Origin: Bradyrhizobium nivariense
GTDB lineage: Bacteria; Pseudomonadota; Alphaproteobacteria; Rhizobiales; Xanthobacteraceae
Direction of reading: 5' to 3'
Length of the DNA stretch: 64,000 bases
Assembly (NCBI RefSeq): GCF_029846715.1
Contig: NZ_JARVWW010000001.1
Coordinates: 1 to 64,000 of the forward strand
The notes below the pieces were generated by a model, which was given only the letters and a program-made list of their open reading frames with translations, was not told the DNA's origin and ran no database searches. Position numbers and translations under genes: made by a program. Shown here in pieces: positions 42,914 through 51,388 of this stretch (positions are counted from its first letter, which is position 1; every line of letters begins with the position of its first letter).

Positions 42914-44296
42914 TTACGCCGGCGTCAGCTTCGCCGCTTCGCCCTTCATGTCATCCAGCACGCCTGATATCGCCGCGACCAGCTCGTCGATCTGGGCCTT
43001 GGTGACGATCAGCGGCGGGCAGATGGCGATGGCATCCAGCATGTTGCGCGAGATCACGCCGCGCTCCTGCAGCATGCGGCTGGCCATGCCGCCGACGGCG
43101 CCCGGCGTTGCCGCTGCGGTCTTGCGTCCCTTGTCGAGCACCAGCTCGATCGCTGCGATCATGCCGACGCCGCGGACCTCGCCGACCAGCGGATGGCTGG
43201 TGAGCTCGCGCAGCTTGCCTTGCATGTAGGCGCCGAGCTCGGCGGCATGCGCGACCAGGCCGCGCTCCTCGATGATTTTCAGATTCTCCAGCGCAATCGC
43301 CGAACCGACCGGATGGCCGCCGGCGGTGAAGCCGTGGCCGAGCACGCCGATCTTGTTGCTCTCGTCCGCGATCGGCTCGAACATGCGGTCGTTCAGAAGG
43401 ATCGCCGACAGCGGGAAATAGCTCGAGGTGATCTGCTTGGAGACCACGATCGCGTCAGGCTTGATGCCATAGGTCTCGCAACCGAACATCTTGCCGGTGC
43501 GGCCAAAGCCACAGATCACCTCGTCGGCGACCAGCAGGATGTCGTACTTGTTCAGGACCTTCTGGATCTTGTCCCAATAGGTCGCCGGCGGCACGATGAC
43601 GCCGCCCGCCCCCATCACCGGCTCGCCGAAGAAGGCCGCGATCGTGTCCGGGCCCTCCTTCTGGATCAGCGCGTCGAGCTCCTCGGCCCGCCGCGTCGCG
43701 AACGCTTCCTCGCTCTCGCCGGGCGCGCCGTCCTTGTAGAAATGCGGCGAGCCCGTGTGCAGGATGTTCGGCAGCGGCAGGTCGAACGAGCGGTGGTTGT
43801 TCGGCAGGCCGGTGAGGCTGGCGGACGCGATGGTGACGCCGTGATAGGCGCGCATCCGGCTGATCACCTTCTTGCGCTGTGGCTGACCAAGCGCGTTGGA
43901 ACGATAGGCGATCAGCTTCAGAACGGTGTCGTTGGCCTCCGAGCCGGAGTTGGTGAAGAACACCTTGCTCATCGGCACCGGCGCGAGCGCGACCAGCTTC
44001 TCGGCGAGATCGATCGAGGGCCCGTGCGATTTGGCGGAGAACGTGTGGTAGAACGGCAGCGCCAGCATCTGCTTGTGCGCGGCCTCGACCAGCCGCTTCT
44101 CGTTGAAGCCGAGCCCGACGCTCCACAGACCTGCCATCGCCTCGAAATAGCGCTTGCCCGACGCGTCGAACACGTAAGGGCCCTCGCCGCGTTCGATCAC
44201 CAGGGGACCGGCCTGCTGATGGGCGCGCGCGTTGGTGTAGGGATGGAGCTGGTAGGCCACATCCCGGGCCTCTTGCGAATTGGGCAACATGGACAT
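42914..44296 (-). CDS. class III (omega) aminotransferase
   Basis: 460 residues from ATG 44296 (MSMLPNSQEA). Fold-type I PLP enzyme: KVFFTNSGSEANDTVLKLIAY (PLP phosphate), RAYHGVTIASASLTG, LLVADEVICGFGRTGKMFG (cofactor Asp), and the Schiff-base lysine in DAIVVSKQITSSYFPLSA; GHGFTAGGHPVGSA follows. Transfers an amino group from an amine or omega-amino acid, often to pyruvate; the substrate cannot be read. Called aspartate aminotransferase family in many annotations although not an aspartate transaminase. A 19-bp tandem repeat is in its leader. Confidence 0.92.
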   Translation of the reverse strand: MSMLPNSQEARDVAYQLHPYTNARAHQQAGPLVIERGEGPYVFDASGKRYFEAMAGLWSVGLGFNEKRLVEAAHKQMLALPFYHTFSAKSHGPSIDLAEKLVALAPVPMSKVFFTNSGSEANDTVLKLIAYRSNALGQPQRKKVISRMRAYHGVTIASASLTGLPNNHRSFDLPLPNILHTGSPHFYKDGAPGESEEAFATRRAEELDALIQKEGPDTIAAFFGEPVMGAGGVIVPPATYWDKIQKVLNKYDILLVADEVICGFGRTGKMFGCETYGIKPDAIVVSKQITSSYFPLSAILLNDRMFEPIADESNKIGVLGHGFTAGGHPVGSAIALENLKIIEERGLVAHAAELGAYMQGKLRELTSHPLVGEVRGVGMIAAIELVLDKGRKTAAATPGAVGGMASRMLQERGVISRNMLDAIAICPPLIVTKAQIDELVAAISGVLDDMKGEAAKLTPA

Positions 44297-44343
44297 TTGC
44301 GGGATCCTTGAAAGCGTCACGTCGCCGGCGCGGCCAGCGTCAT

Positions 44344-44381
44344 CACTTGGCTCTTGCGACAACACTTGGCTATTGCGGCAA
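44344..44381. repeat. 19-bp tandem repeat (2 units)
   Basis: CACTTGGCT(C/A)TTGCG(A/G)CAA twice in a row (44344-44362, 44363-44381), 48 bases upstream of the transaminase start. Two differences in 19 positions. Might be paired regulator sites or a slipped duplication. Confidence 0.6.
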
Positions 44382-44456
44382 CGCAAAACTTGCAACGCCA
44401 ATTCGTCGGCAGCCAGCGCTCAGCAGCGTTGCACAAAGCCGCACATTGGGCAGCTC

Positions 44457-44627
44457 TCACGCCGCGCCGTCGTCATCCTCATTGCTATCGGCCGCAGCGG
44501 CTTCCCGCACCTCCACCAGCGCCATCGAGAGCAGATACACCGTGGTGGGCAGACCAAGACGGCGCGCCGCCTCGGCGGCATGCGACAGGTCGCTTGCCAG
44601 CTCCTTGAGCTGATCTCCCCGTGACAA
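44457..44627 (-). CDS. small helical protein, 56 aa (TTG start)
   Basis: TTG at 44627 with GGAG seven bases ahead opens SRGDQLKELASDLSHAAEAA then RRLGLPTTVYLLSMALVEV and an acidic tail (AADSNEDDDGAA). Consistent hydrophobic periodicity over about 40 residues suggests a real helical protein. It follows the isochorismatase-fold gene by 30 bases on the same strand. Not recognised. Other frames in this stretch give basic, arginine-rich junk typical of shadows. Confidence 0.5.
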   Translation of the reverse strand: MSRGDQLKELASDLSHAAEAARRLGLPTTVYLLSMALVEVREAAAADSNEDDDGAA

Positions 44628-44657
44628 TGTCCCGCTCCATCCGCCGATCGCGGCCGC

Positions 44658-45221
44658 CTACACCGCAACGGCGCCGCTGAATCTGATCAGTTCGGCGCTG
44701 GTTTGGATTGTAGCAAAATTCCCGATCACGTTCACTACCGCATGCCTGTAGGCGGCGGCATCGCCTGTCCCCGGCTGCCGGCAGGCCACGGCGTCGGCCG
44801 CCACCTGGTAGCGATGGCTGCGGTGAAACCCGTCGACGGCGGTCGCCAGGATGGTTTCGTCCAGGGAAAAGCCTGCGAGCACGCAACGGACATTGCGGAT
44901 ATTGGACATGTAGTCCACAAACCGCGACGAACTGTAGGCCGACGGCAGCGGGTGCTCGAACGTCATTTCTCCCGGCCGCGGCTTCGCCTCCGCGATCCAA
45001 TCGGTCAGCCTGGATGCCGGATTGAACCAGGCCGCCTGCGCGATGCGCTTCAGATGCATCACCGGCCAGAGATTGTCGCGCCACAGCGTCAGCAGTTCCA
45101 GGCAGCGCGCCGTGGCAACCTCGCCGTCGAGGATGACGTGGCGACGTCCTGGGGTCAGATATTCGACCTGGAGATCCGCGCAGACCAGGATCGGCGGATC
45201 GTCAGTGATGGAAACCAGCAT
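44658..45221 (-). CDS. isochorismatase-fold protein lacking the catalytic cysteine
   Basis: 187 residues of the cysteine hydrolase/isochorismatase superfamily: LVCADLQVEYLTPG carries the first Asp, VMHLKRIAQAAWF the usual Lys region, and LAGFSLDETILATAVDG aligns with G-x-x-[TS]-D-x-C-V-x-x-TA-x-D, with threonine where the nucleophilic cysteine stands. Members cleave isochorismate, nicotinamide or related amides, but this copy probably cannot use the normal mechanism; it may be a binding or regulatory protein. Followed by the 56-aa gene. Confidence 0.75.
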   Translation of the reverse strand: MLVSITDDPPILVCADLQVEYLTPGRRHVILDGEVATARCLELLTLWRDNLWPVMHLKRIAQAAWFNPASRLTDWIAEAKPRPGEMTFEHPLPSAYSSSRFVDYMSNIRNVRCVLAGFSLDETILATAVDGFHRSHRYQVAADAVACRQPGTGDAAAYRHAVVNVIGNFATIQTSAELIRFSGAVAV

Positions 45222-45246
45222 GGTTTTGCGCGCAGCTGCACCAGTT

Positions 45247-45867
45247 TCAACGGTCAGCGAGCGCGACGTCCCGCAGCGGCGACGTCACGGCCCGTCCTGC
45301 CGAGGCGTCGAGCACGCCCGGCCGGTCCCAATCGCCCTCTGGTCGGATGATCACGTAGGGATCGCTGTCCAGCGTGATGGCATCCGGGCCCGGTTCGATC
45401 TCCAGCAGCATCTCCGTGTAGGAAAAGTCGGAGAAGGTGATCTTGCGGTTGTGGCCGAGCGGCTTGGCGCCGAAATGGGCCCAGAAATCGACCAGCCGGT
45501 CCTGCGCCTGGCCGTAGATCTTGCGAAAGCCCTTGCGCTTCACATAGTCGACGCTCGCCTGCACCAGCTTGAACGAGACGCGCGAGCGCCGATATTGATG
45601 CCGTACCGCGAGCCGTTCCACCTTGGCGAAATCGCCGAAGAACCGCACCCGCAGACAGCCCGCGGGCTCGTTGCCGACGTAGCCGATGAAATGCGCGGCG
45701 ACCATGTCGTTGCCGTCGAACTCCTCCTCGAACGGACAATCCTGCTCGGCGAGATAGACCGCGGAGCGAATGGCGGTGACCAGCATGAGGTCGCTGAGAT
45801 CGCGCGCGAGACGAATGGTGATGGCGCGGGAGTCGGGCTTCGCGAGAGGAATCCTAGTACCGTGCAT
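45247..45867 (-). CDS. GNAT family N-acetyltransferase
   Basis: 206 residues from ATG 45867 (AAGGAG eight bases ahead). Recognisable GNAT elements: LMLVTAIRSAVYLAEQDCPFEEEFDGND, HFIGYVGNEPAGCLRVRFFGDFAKVERLAVRHQYRRSRVSFKL (strand 4 and the pyrophosphate loop in a diverged form), then SVDYVKRKGFRKIYGQAQ. The C-terminal 40 residues have a regular proline-rich, acidic composition. The start overlaps the next gene's end by 14 bases, showing coupling. Substrate unknown. Confidence 0.75.
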   Translation of the reverse strand: MHGTRIPLAKPDSRAITIRLARDLSDLMLVTAIRSAVYLAEQDCPFEEEFDGNDMVAAHFIGYVGNEPAGCLRVRFFGDFAKVERLAVRHQYRRSRVSFKLVQASVDYVKRKGFRKIYGQAQDRLVDFWAHFGAKPLGHNRKITFSDFSYTEMLLEIEPGPDAITLDSDPYVIIRPEGDWDRPGVLDASAGRAVTSPLRDVALADR

Positions 45868-46465
45868 CTGCAAAACTCCTTGCTTGGATGATCGCGCCCG
45901 GCATGCGCATCGGCTGCCGATGCCAGGGTCGCTCGTAGCACCAGAGATCGGGTTGGAAGCTTGGAACAGGCTCGAATCCGGTCGCCTTCATGATGTCGCG
46001 TCCGGCCACGGTTGACGGCTGCGCATAGCAATCCGCGTTGCGAAATCTTAGCTGTCTCAGATGAGCCGCGGCCTTGCCGAGACCGGCGACGCCGCGCCCC
46101 GTCGCCGCGATCGCCCAGATGTAGATGGCAGCAACGTCCTCCTTCGCAGAGGCGAGATGGCGCGTCTCCGGCGCGGTGAGGCAGATCTCGTCGAGCAGCA
46201 GCGCATCGTGCCCGCGGTCGTTGAGAAACAGGAAGGCCATGCCGCCGACGAGGTTGCCCTTCCGGCTGAAAGTCAGGATGCTCTCGGGATCGAAGGTGAA
46301 GTATTTTGCAAGCTCCGCCGTCCCGATCCGAACGCCCGGCACCAGCCGATGCGCCATCTGCGAAAGCGCGGAGATTTCGGAAAATTGAGCACAACGAACA
46401 TCGACATCCGGACCGAGCGGCAGCGCGTCGAAATCATGCCTTGCGGCAAACGAACCCCTTTCCAT
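45854..46465 (-). CDS. GNAT-like protein, 203 aa
   Basis: 203 residues: MERGSFAARHDFDALPLG at the start, then [74 protein letters not shown] and STVAGRDIMKATGFEPVPSF, reminiscent of an acetyltransferase with the RGxx-G loop (TGRGVAGLG). It is translated ahead of and overlaps the GNAT gene at 45247, so the two are a pair, possibly subunits. It starts opposite the LysR gene at 46573, likely its regulator. Confidence 0.65.
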   Translation of the reverse strand: MERGSFAARHDFDALPLGPDVDVRCAQFSEISALSQMAHRLVPGVRIGTAELAKYFTFDPESILTFSRKGNLVGGMAFLFLNDRGHDALLLDEICLTAPETRHLASAKEDVAAIYIWAIAATGRGVAGLGKAAAHLRQLRFRNADCYAQPSTVAGRDIMKATGFEPVPSFQPDLWCYERPWHRQPMRMPGAIIQARSFADARY

Positions 46466-46563
46466 ACCGATATCCCCCCTCTATCGTCTGCGACTTTCGT
46501 GCCCCGCTATCGCGAAGAGTTTAGCGGCTGGGGATCAGGAGTATGCAGCAGTTATTGCACCGG

Positions 46564-46585
46564 GGTGCTGCGATGATGCAGCACC
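46564..46585. promoter_or_regulatory. 8-6-8 inverted repeat over the LysR start codon
   Basis: GGTGCTGC (46564-46571), GATGAT, GCAGCACC (46578-46585): perfect 8-bp arms whose spacer contains both candidate ATG codons (46573, 46576). Could be an autoregulatory LysR site or an mRNA hairpin hiding the start. Confidence 0.5.
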
Positions 46586-47583
46586 GTGAAGAAGCCCTGG
46601 ATGCGTCCTGGGACGATTTGAAACTGTTTTTAGCTTGCGCAAAATATAAAAGCTTCCGCAACGCCGCCGAGGAGCTCGGGCTCACCTCGACCACCCTGAT
46701 GCGCAGGATCGACCGGCTCGAAGAGAGCATCGGCTGCAAGCTGTTCCTGCGCGACCAGAGCGGGCTCACGCTCAGCGACGAAGGCAGCGCGATGATCGCC
46801 GACGTCGCGCATATGGAGCGCCATGCCTTCAACGTCTTTCGGCGCGCCTCGCGATCGTCGAGCGATACGTCGGGCACCGTGCGCGTCGCGGTGACGGAAG
46901 GCCCCGGCAATTTCTGGATCCTGCCGCGACTGATCGACTTCCAGAAGACCTATCGCAAGATCACCGTCGACTTGCGCTGCGCGATGGAGCAGGCCGACGT
47001 CGCACGGCTCGAATCCGATATCGCGATCCAGCTCGAGCCGCCGACCAATCCCGATCTGATCGTCGCCAAGCTCGGCCGGCTGCACATCTATCCGTTCGTC
47101 TCCAAGGAGTACGAAAACCTCTACGGCGTACCGGCGAGCCTGGCCGAGCTGAAGAACCACCGCATCATCAAGCAGAGCGCGCCGCAGGTCGACGACGGCG
47201 CCTATGCCCGCGTGCTCGGGCTGAAGTCGCTCGAGGGCATCGTCGGGATCAAGACCAATTCCTCGGTCGGCGTGCTCTATGCAGTGGAGCGCGGCGCCGG
47301 CATCGGGTTCCTGCCGACGGTCTCGATCGCGCTTGGCGCCCCGCTCGTTGCCGTCGATCTCGGCGTCAGCCACCACGCCGATCTCTGGCTGACCTACCAC
47401 AAGGAGTTTCGCACCTCCGAGCGCCACAAGATCGTGGTCGACTGGCTGAAGAAAATCTTCGATTCCAAGACCTATCCCTGTTTCCGCGACGAGTTCATCC
47501 ACCCGAACGCGCTGGTGCCGATGATGACGGCCGTGCGCGAGGGCTTTGGATTGACCGGATATGTCGCGGCAATGCCGACCTAA
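46573..47583 (+). CDS. LysR family transcription regulator
   Basis: 336 residues from ATG 46573. N-terminal winged helix: DLKLFLACAKYKSFRNAAEELGLTSTTLMRRIDRLEESIGCKLFLRDQSGLTLSDEG, then LysR effector domain (TVRVAVTEGPGNFWILPRLIDF, SDIAIQLEPPTNPDLIVAKLG, GIKTNSSVGVLYAVERGAGIGFLPTV). Divergent from the two GNAT-like genes, its likely targets. The region also holds ATG 46543, ten codons earlier, but 46573 starts closer to the family's usual N terminus. Confidence 0.9.
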   Translation: MMQHREEALDASWDDLKLFLACAKYKSFRNAAEELGLTSTTLMRRIDRLEESIGCKLFLRDQSGLTLSDEGSAMIADVAHMERHAFNVFRRASRSSSDTSGTVRVAVTEGPGNFWILPRLIDFQKTYRKITVDLRCAMEQADVARLESDIAIQLEPPTNPDLIVAKLGRLHIYPFVSKEYENLYGVPASLAELKNHRIIKQSAPQVDDGAYARVLGLKSLEGIVGIKTNSSVGVLYAVERGAGIGFLPTVSIALGAPLVAVDLGVSHHADLWLTYHKEFRTSERHKIVVDWLKKIFDSKTYPCFRDEFIHPNALVPMMTAVREGFGLTGYVAAMPT

Positions 47584-47590
47584 AGCTTGA

Positions 47591-47631
47591 GCATGATCTT
47601 CTCGGAAAACCGCTTCGCACTTTTCCGGATC
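47591..47631. repeat. 41-nt interspersed repeat, copy A
   Basis: Begins GCATGATCTTCTCGGAAAAC and ends CACTTTTCCGGATC; reverse complement of copy B at 56585-56625 with two mismatches. Contains the stem GGAAAA...TTTTCC. Directly after the LysR stop. Confidence 0.8.
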
Positions 47632-47662
47632 CTGCTCTGGGCGGACGCGGGCAGGCTTCGCC

Positions 47663-48832
47663 TCACCACCGATATTCGAAGCCGACCGTGCCCTGGTGCG
47701 ACGTCAGCTCGTTGCGGAACTTGCCGTCGTAATTGACGTAGAGCCGCGCGGTATTGGTCAGGCTGAGCGAGGCCGAGGCGCCGGCATCCATGCCGTAGCG
47801 GCTCTCGCCGAGGCCGGGGACGACGATGCTCTGGGTCCCGAGGCTCACCTGCACCGATCCCAGGTCCTGATAGAAATTGTCGACGAACTTGCCGTAGGCG
47901 GACAGGTCCAGGATCTTCTGGTCGAAGATGAAGTAGCGCCCGATCTCGGCCCCGATCATGACGCGCGCGCGTGAGAGCGCTGTCGAGCCGACATTGAGGG
48001 GATCGAGGCCGCCGGCCTCCTGGAACGCAACGCTGGTGGCGCGGACATATTCCAGCGCGCCCTTGGGCACGACGCGCATCTGGTCCTTGGTCCAGTAATA
48101 GCTGATCTCGGTCAGCGCGCCGTCGACTGCGGCGCGATAACCCGCGGTCGCAAGGCCCAGGCCGGTATCCCGGCTGGAACGGACCTTGCCGAAACCGTGC
48201 ACCACCGCGAAGGCCCAGGTCCATGGGCCCTTGTCGATGGAGCCGTTGAATCCGAGTTGCGTCAGGTCCAGCGTCGCGGACTGAAGCGCGAGCGGCACGT
48301 CGATGTCGGTGTGGCTCTGGTCGACGGAGAAGCCGATATTGACACCCGGCGCGAGCCGAGCGCCAAAGCCTGCGACACCGCCAAACGTCTTGCGCTTGTC
48401 GCCGACGAAGTCGCCCTGCGCATCGGTCCGGACCGAGATGCCGTAGCCCTCGAACCAGGTGCGGTAGCGCGGATCCTCCGTGCCCGCCGACGCGCCGCCG
48501 CCGCCGGGATTGGTCCGGAACGCCCGGTTGACGCCGCCCGATGCCTGGTTGCCGAGCCGCTCCAGGAAATTCGAGCCAAGATTGAGCGCGCTGTCGCCGG
48601 CCGACTGGTCGTAATTGGTCGACGTTGGCATTGGAATCGGCGTCGGTGATGGCGTTGGCGTTGGTGTCGGTGTCGGCGACGGAGAAGGTGTCGGGCTCTG
48701 CGCAAAGCCGGGCGTCGCCGCCGACATCATCACGACGAACGCAAATGCCATCGCGATCGCCGTTATGATCCGGCGGACGCCCGCCAGCCCGATCGTCTGC
48801 CGTGTCCTTGAGGGCTGCGAGGTGCAGCACAT
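47663..48832 (-). CDS. autotransporter-type outer-membrane beta-barrel protein
   Basis: 389 residues from ATG 48832. Signal-like segment (ITAIAMAFAFVVMMSAATPGFAQ) then a proline-threonine spacer (SPTPSPSPTPTPTPTPSP), a glycine-rich part and a C-terminal domain of about 270 residues with alternating strands (FGGVAGFGARLAPGVNIGFS, WTWAFAVVHGFGKVRSS, LYVNYDGKFRNELTSHQGTV) ending in aromatic F-E-Y-R-W, as needed for BAM-mediated insertion. No long passenger domain is seen, so it may be a plain barrel or a short autotransporter. Divergent from cspA. Confidence 0.78.
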   Translation of the reverse strand: MCCTSQPSRTRQTIGLAGVRRIITAIAMAFAFVVMMSAATPGFAQSPTPSPSPTPTPTPTPSPTPIPMPTSTNYDQSAGDSALNLGSNFLERLGNQASGGVNRAFRTNPGGGGASAGTEDPRYRTWFEGYGISVRTDAQGDFVGDKRKTFGGVAGFGARLAPGVNIGFSVDQSHTDIDVPLALQSATLDLTQLGFNGSIDKGPWTWAFAVVHGFGKVRSSRDTGLGLATAGYRAAVDGALTEISYYWTKDQMRVVPKGALEYVRATSVAFQEAGGLDPLNVGSTALSRARVMIGAEIGRYFIFDQKILDLSAYGKFVDNFYQDLGSVQVSLGTQSIVVPGLGESRYGMDAGASASLSLTNTARLYVNYDGKFRNELTSHQGTVGFEYRW

Positions 48833-49163
48833 GACGATCCCAATCCTAAAGCAAAATGGTGGCACGCAAAAATGCAACACAGCCTGCGGCGCATGCGACG
48901 ATTTGTGCTGAACTGCCACGGGGGGTCAACCGTTTGGCACGTGATCACCGCGGCGTTTGCGCCCGATTGTGGTTCCGCGGCAACAGATCGCAAATTGCAT
49001 GTCGACGCGCCCGGCCCGATCTTGAAATCCGCGCGCGGCTTGCTAACGGGCGATTTTCATGTTGCAATATCGGACACAATCGGAATTGGCGCTCGGCTGT
49101 GCGTTTCGCGACATTGAAATTCAAGACTCGAACAGACTTCCGGAAGCCCGTTTGTGGCGTGGC
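48833..49163. other. intergenic region between autotransporter and cspA
   Basis: About 330 bases with no convincing gene; contains AATTGGCGCTCGG and AT-richer patches. Likely promoters for both flanking genes and a long cspA leader. Confidence 0.45.
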
Positions 49164-49189
49164 ACGCGAAAAGCGGCCGCGTCTTTTTT
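49164..49189 (+). promoter_or_regulatory. terminator-like hairpin in cspA leader
   Basis: ACGCG, loop AAAAGCGGC, CGCGT then CTTTTTT: a short GC-rich stem with a T-run 24 bases before the cspA start. Could attenuate transcription or act as part of a cold-responsive leader; may be fortuitous. Confidence 0.35.
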
Positions 49190-49212
49190 GTATCTAGCGG
49201 AGGAGACTGAGG

Positions 49213-49419
49213 ATGCCGCAAAAGGGCACCGTCAAATGGTTCAACCCGACCAAGGGCTATGGGTTCATCAAGCCGAACGGCAGCGATAAGGACGTGTTCG
49301 TCCACATCTCCGCCGTCGAGCGTGCCGGACTTTCCACCCTCAACGAGAACCAGGTGGTTGAATACGACCTCGTGGAGAACCGCGGCAAAGCATCCGCGGA
49401 GAACCTCAAGGTTTCCTAA
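49213..49419 (+). CDS. cspA: cold shock protein, CspA family
   Basis: 68 residues, single cold-shock domain: GTVKWFNPTKGYGFIKPNGSDKDVFVHISAVERAGL has the RNP1 (KGYGFI) and RNP2 (DVFVHI) RNA-binding motifs, and the C terminus NRGKASAENLKVS is usual. Single-stranded RNA/DNA-binding chaperone in the cytoplasm. GGAGGAGACTGAGG precedes the ATG. Has its own strong terminator at 49455-49478. The CspA name is generic; rhizobia have several copies. Confidence 0.96.
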   Translation: MPQKGTVKWFNPTKGYGFIKPNGSDKDVFVHISAVERAGLSTLNENQVVEYDLVENRGKASAENLKVS

Positions 49420-49454
49420 TCTCTCTCGATTCTACGCGAGAGATCATGACGTTG

Positions 49455-49478
49455 CCCCCGGCTCCGCCGGGGGTTTTT
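49455..49478 (+). terminator. rho-independent terminator of cspA
   Basis: CCCCCGGC (49455-49462), loop TCC, GCCGGGGG (49466-49473), TTTTT. Perfect 8-bp GC stem, 35 bases after the cspA stop. Confidence 0.93.
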
Positions 49479-49506
49479 GTTGGTGACGACGAAACGCGAC
49501 AGCGCT

Positions 49507-50163
49507 TCAATTCACCACCGGAGCTATCAGAAAATTCTCCGACGGCCCGCTGCCCGCGGTCTTGCAGACATCGCCCTCGATCCGGACCTTGCCGGTGGCG
49601 ATCAGGCGCAGTGCTGCGGGATAGATCCGGTGCTCGACTTCGAGTATGCGCTCCGACAGCGTATCTGCCGTGTCGTGATCGCTGACGGGAACCGCGCCCT
49701 GCATCACGATTGGGCCGGCGTCCGTCTCGGGGATCACGAAGTGCACCGTCGCGCCAGACACTTTGACACCGGCGCGCAGGGCCTGGCCGTGCGGGTCGAG
49801 ACCGGGGAAGGACGGCAGCAGCGAGGGATGGATATTGAGCATCCGCCCGTACCAGGTCTTGGTGAATTCGGCCGTGAACAAGCGCATGAAGCCGCCGAGA
49901 CAGATCAGCTCGATGCCATGCTGATCGAGCACTGCTTGCAGCACCTTCTCGAAGCCGGCGCGGTCCTTGCCGAATGGCTTGCTTTCGATCACCAGCGTCT
50001 TCACGCCGCTCGCTTTGGCCCTTTCCAGCCCCGGCGCATCGGCCTTGTTCGAGATCACCAGGGAAATCTCCGCCGGAAAATCCGGTACGGCCGCGCCCTT
50101 GATCAGCGCGGCCATGTTGGAGCCGCGGCCGGAAATCAGGATGGCGACGCGGCGCTTCATCAC
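49507..50163 (-). CDS. purN: phosphoribosylglycinamide formyltransferase
   Basis: 218 residues. Transfers a formyl group from 10-formyl-tetrahydrofolate to GAR, purine step 3. Motifs: [16 protein letters not shown] at the N terminus (GAR phosphate), [20 protein letters not shown] with the catalytic Asn and His, and [20 protein letters not shown] with the catalytic Asp. Overlaps purM by four bases (ATGA), so the two are co-translated; purM is upstream. Confidence 0.96.
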   Translation of the reverse strand: MMKRRVAILISGRGSNMAALIKGAAVPDFPAEISLVISNKADAPGLERAKASGVKTLVIESKPFGKDRAGFEKVLQAVLDQHGIELICLGGFMRLFTAEFTKTWYGRMLNIHPSLLPSFPGLDPHGQALRAGVKVSGATVHFVIPETDAGPIVMQGAVPVSDHDTADTLSERILEVEHRIYPAALRLIATGKVRIEGDVCKTAGSGPSENFLIAPVVN

Positions 50164-51233
50164 AGCGCCAGGTCGAGGTGGCCGTTATAGACGACGCGGT
50201 GCTCGCCCTCGGCCGGGATCACGGTGCCGAGCTGCGCCACGGTCTCACCGGCGTCAGTGAAGACCTGCACGACCTGATCGACCTTGTCCGGCTCGACGAT
50301 CGCGATCATGCCGATCCCGCAATTGAAGGTCCGCAGCATTTCGAGCTCGGCGATGCCGGCCTGCGCGGCCAGCCATTTGAACACCGGCAGCACCGGCAGG
50401 CGCGCCAGATCGATACCGACGCCGAGATGCTTCGGCAGCACGCGCGGAATGTTGTCGGTGAAGCCGCCGCCGGTGATGTGGGCAAGCCCCTTCACCGCTC
50501 CGGTCTCGCGGATCGCGCGCAGGCAGGATTTGACGTAGAGCCGCGTCGGCGTCAGCAGCGCGCCGCCGAGCGTCATGACGGGCGCAAACGGCGCCTGCGC
50601 CTCGAAGCCGAGGCCGGATTGTTCCACGATCTTGCGCACCAGCGAGAAACCGTTGGAGTGCACGCCCGACGAGGCGAGCCCGATCACGGCATCGCCGGCG
50701 GCGATGTCCTTGCGCGGCAAGAGCGTACCGCGCTCCGCGGCGCCGACGGCAAAGCCGCCGAGGTCGTAATCGCCGTCCTTGTAGAGGCCGGGCATCTCGG
50801 CCGTCTCGCCGCCGATCAGGGCACAGCCGGATTCGCGGCAGCCTTCGGCGACGCCGGCGACGATCGAGGCGGTCGCCTCCGGATCGAGCTTGCCGCAAGC
50901 AAAATAATCCAGGAAGAACAGCGGCTCGGCGCCCTGCACCACGAGGTCGTTGACGCTCATGGCGACGAGGTCGATGCCGATCCCGCTATGCAGGCCGGTC
51001 TCGATCGCGATCTTGACCTTGGTGCCGACGCCATCGGTCGCGGCCACCAGGACGGGGTCCTTGAAGCCGGCCGCCTTGAGGTCGAACAGGCCGCCGAATC
51101 CGCCGATTTCGGCGTCGGCGCCGGGCCGTGCGGTGGCGCGCACCATCGGCTTGATCAGGTCGACCAAGCGGTTGCCCGCGTCGATATCGACGCCTGAATC
51201 GGCGTAAGTGAGGCCGTTTTTGCGGTCGGTCAT
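50160..51233 (-). CDS. purM: phosphoribosylformylglycinamidine cyclo-ligase
   Basis: 357 residues from ATG 51233 ([21 protein letters not shown]). Makes AIR from FGAM with ATP, purine step 5. Motifs: [57 protein letters not shown] (ATP site), and [15 protein letters not shown], all typical. The open frame extends 54 bases further upstream, but the standard start is at 51233. Operon with purN. Confidence 0.97.
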   Translation of the reverse strand: MTDRKNGLTYADSGVDIDAGNRLVDLIKPMVRATARPGADAEIGGFGGLFDLKAAGFKDPVLVAATDGVGTKVKIAIETGLHSGIGIDLVAMSVNDLVVQGAEPLFFLDYFACGKLDPEATASIVAGVAEGCRESGCALIGGETAEMPGLYKDGDYDLGGFAVGAAERGTLLPRKDIAAGDAVIGLASSGVHSNGFSLVRKIVEQSGLGFEAQAPFAPVMTLGGALLTPTRLYVKSCLRAIRETGAVKGLAHITGGGFTDNIPRVLPKHLGVGIDLARLPVLPVFKWLAAQAGIAELEMLRTFNCGIGMIAIVEPDKVDQVVQVFTDAGETVAQLGTVIPAEGEHRVVYNGHLDLAL

Positions 51234-51388
51234 GCCCGATTTCCAGTGGGTTTGCGGCTGGTTACGTCGAATTCCGGGGACGCGCAATGGCTCGCATGGC
51301 GCCCCTCCGTATACTATGTAGAGATATCAACCGGTTCAGCCTCCAAAGGGCCGAATTCGAGGTCAGGCCGGGTGCCGGGAAACGCCGC

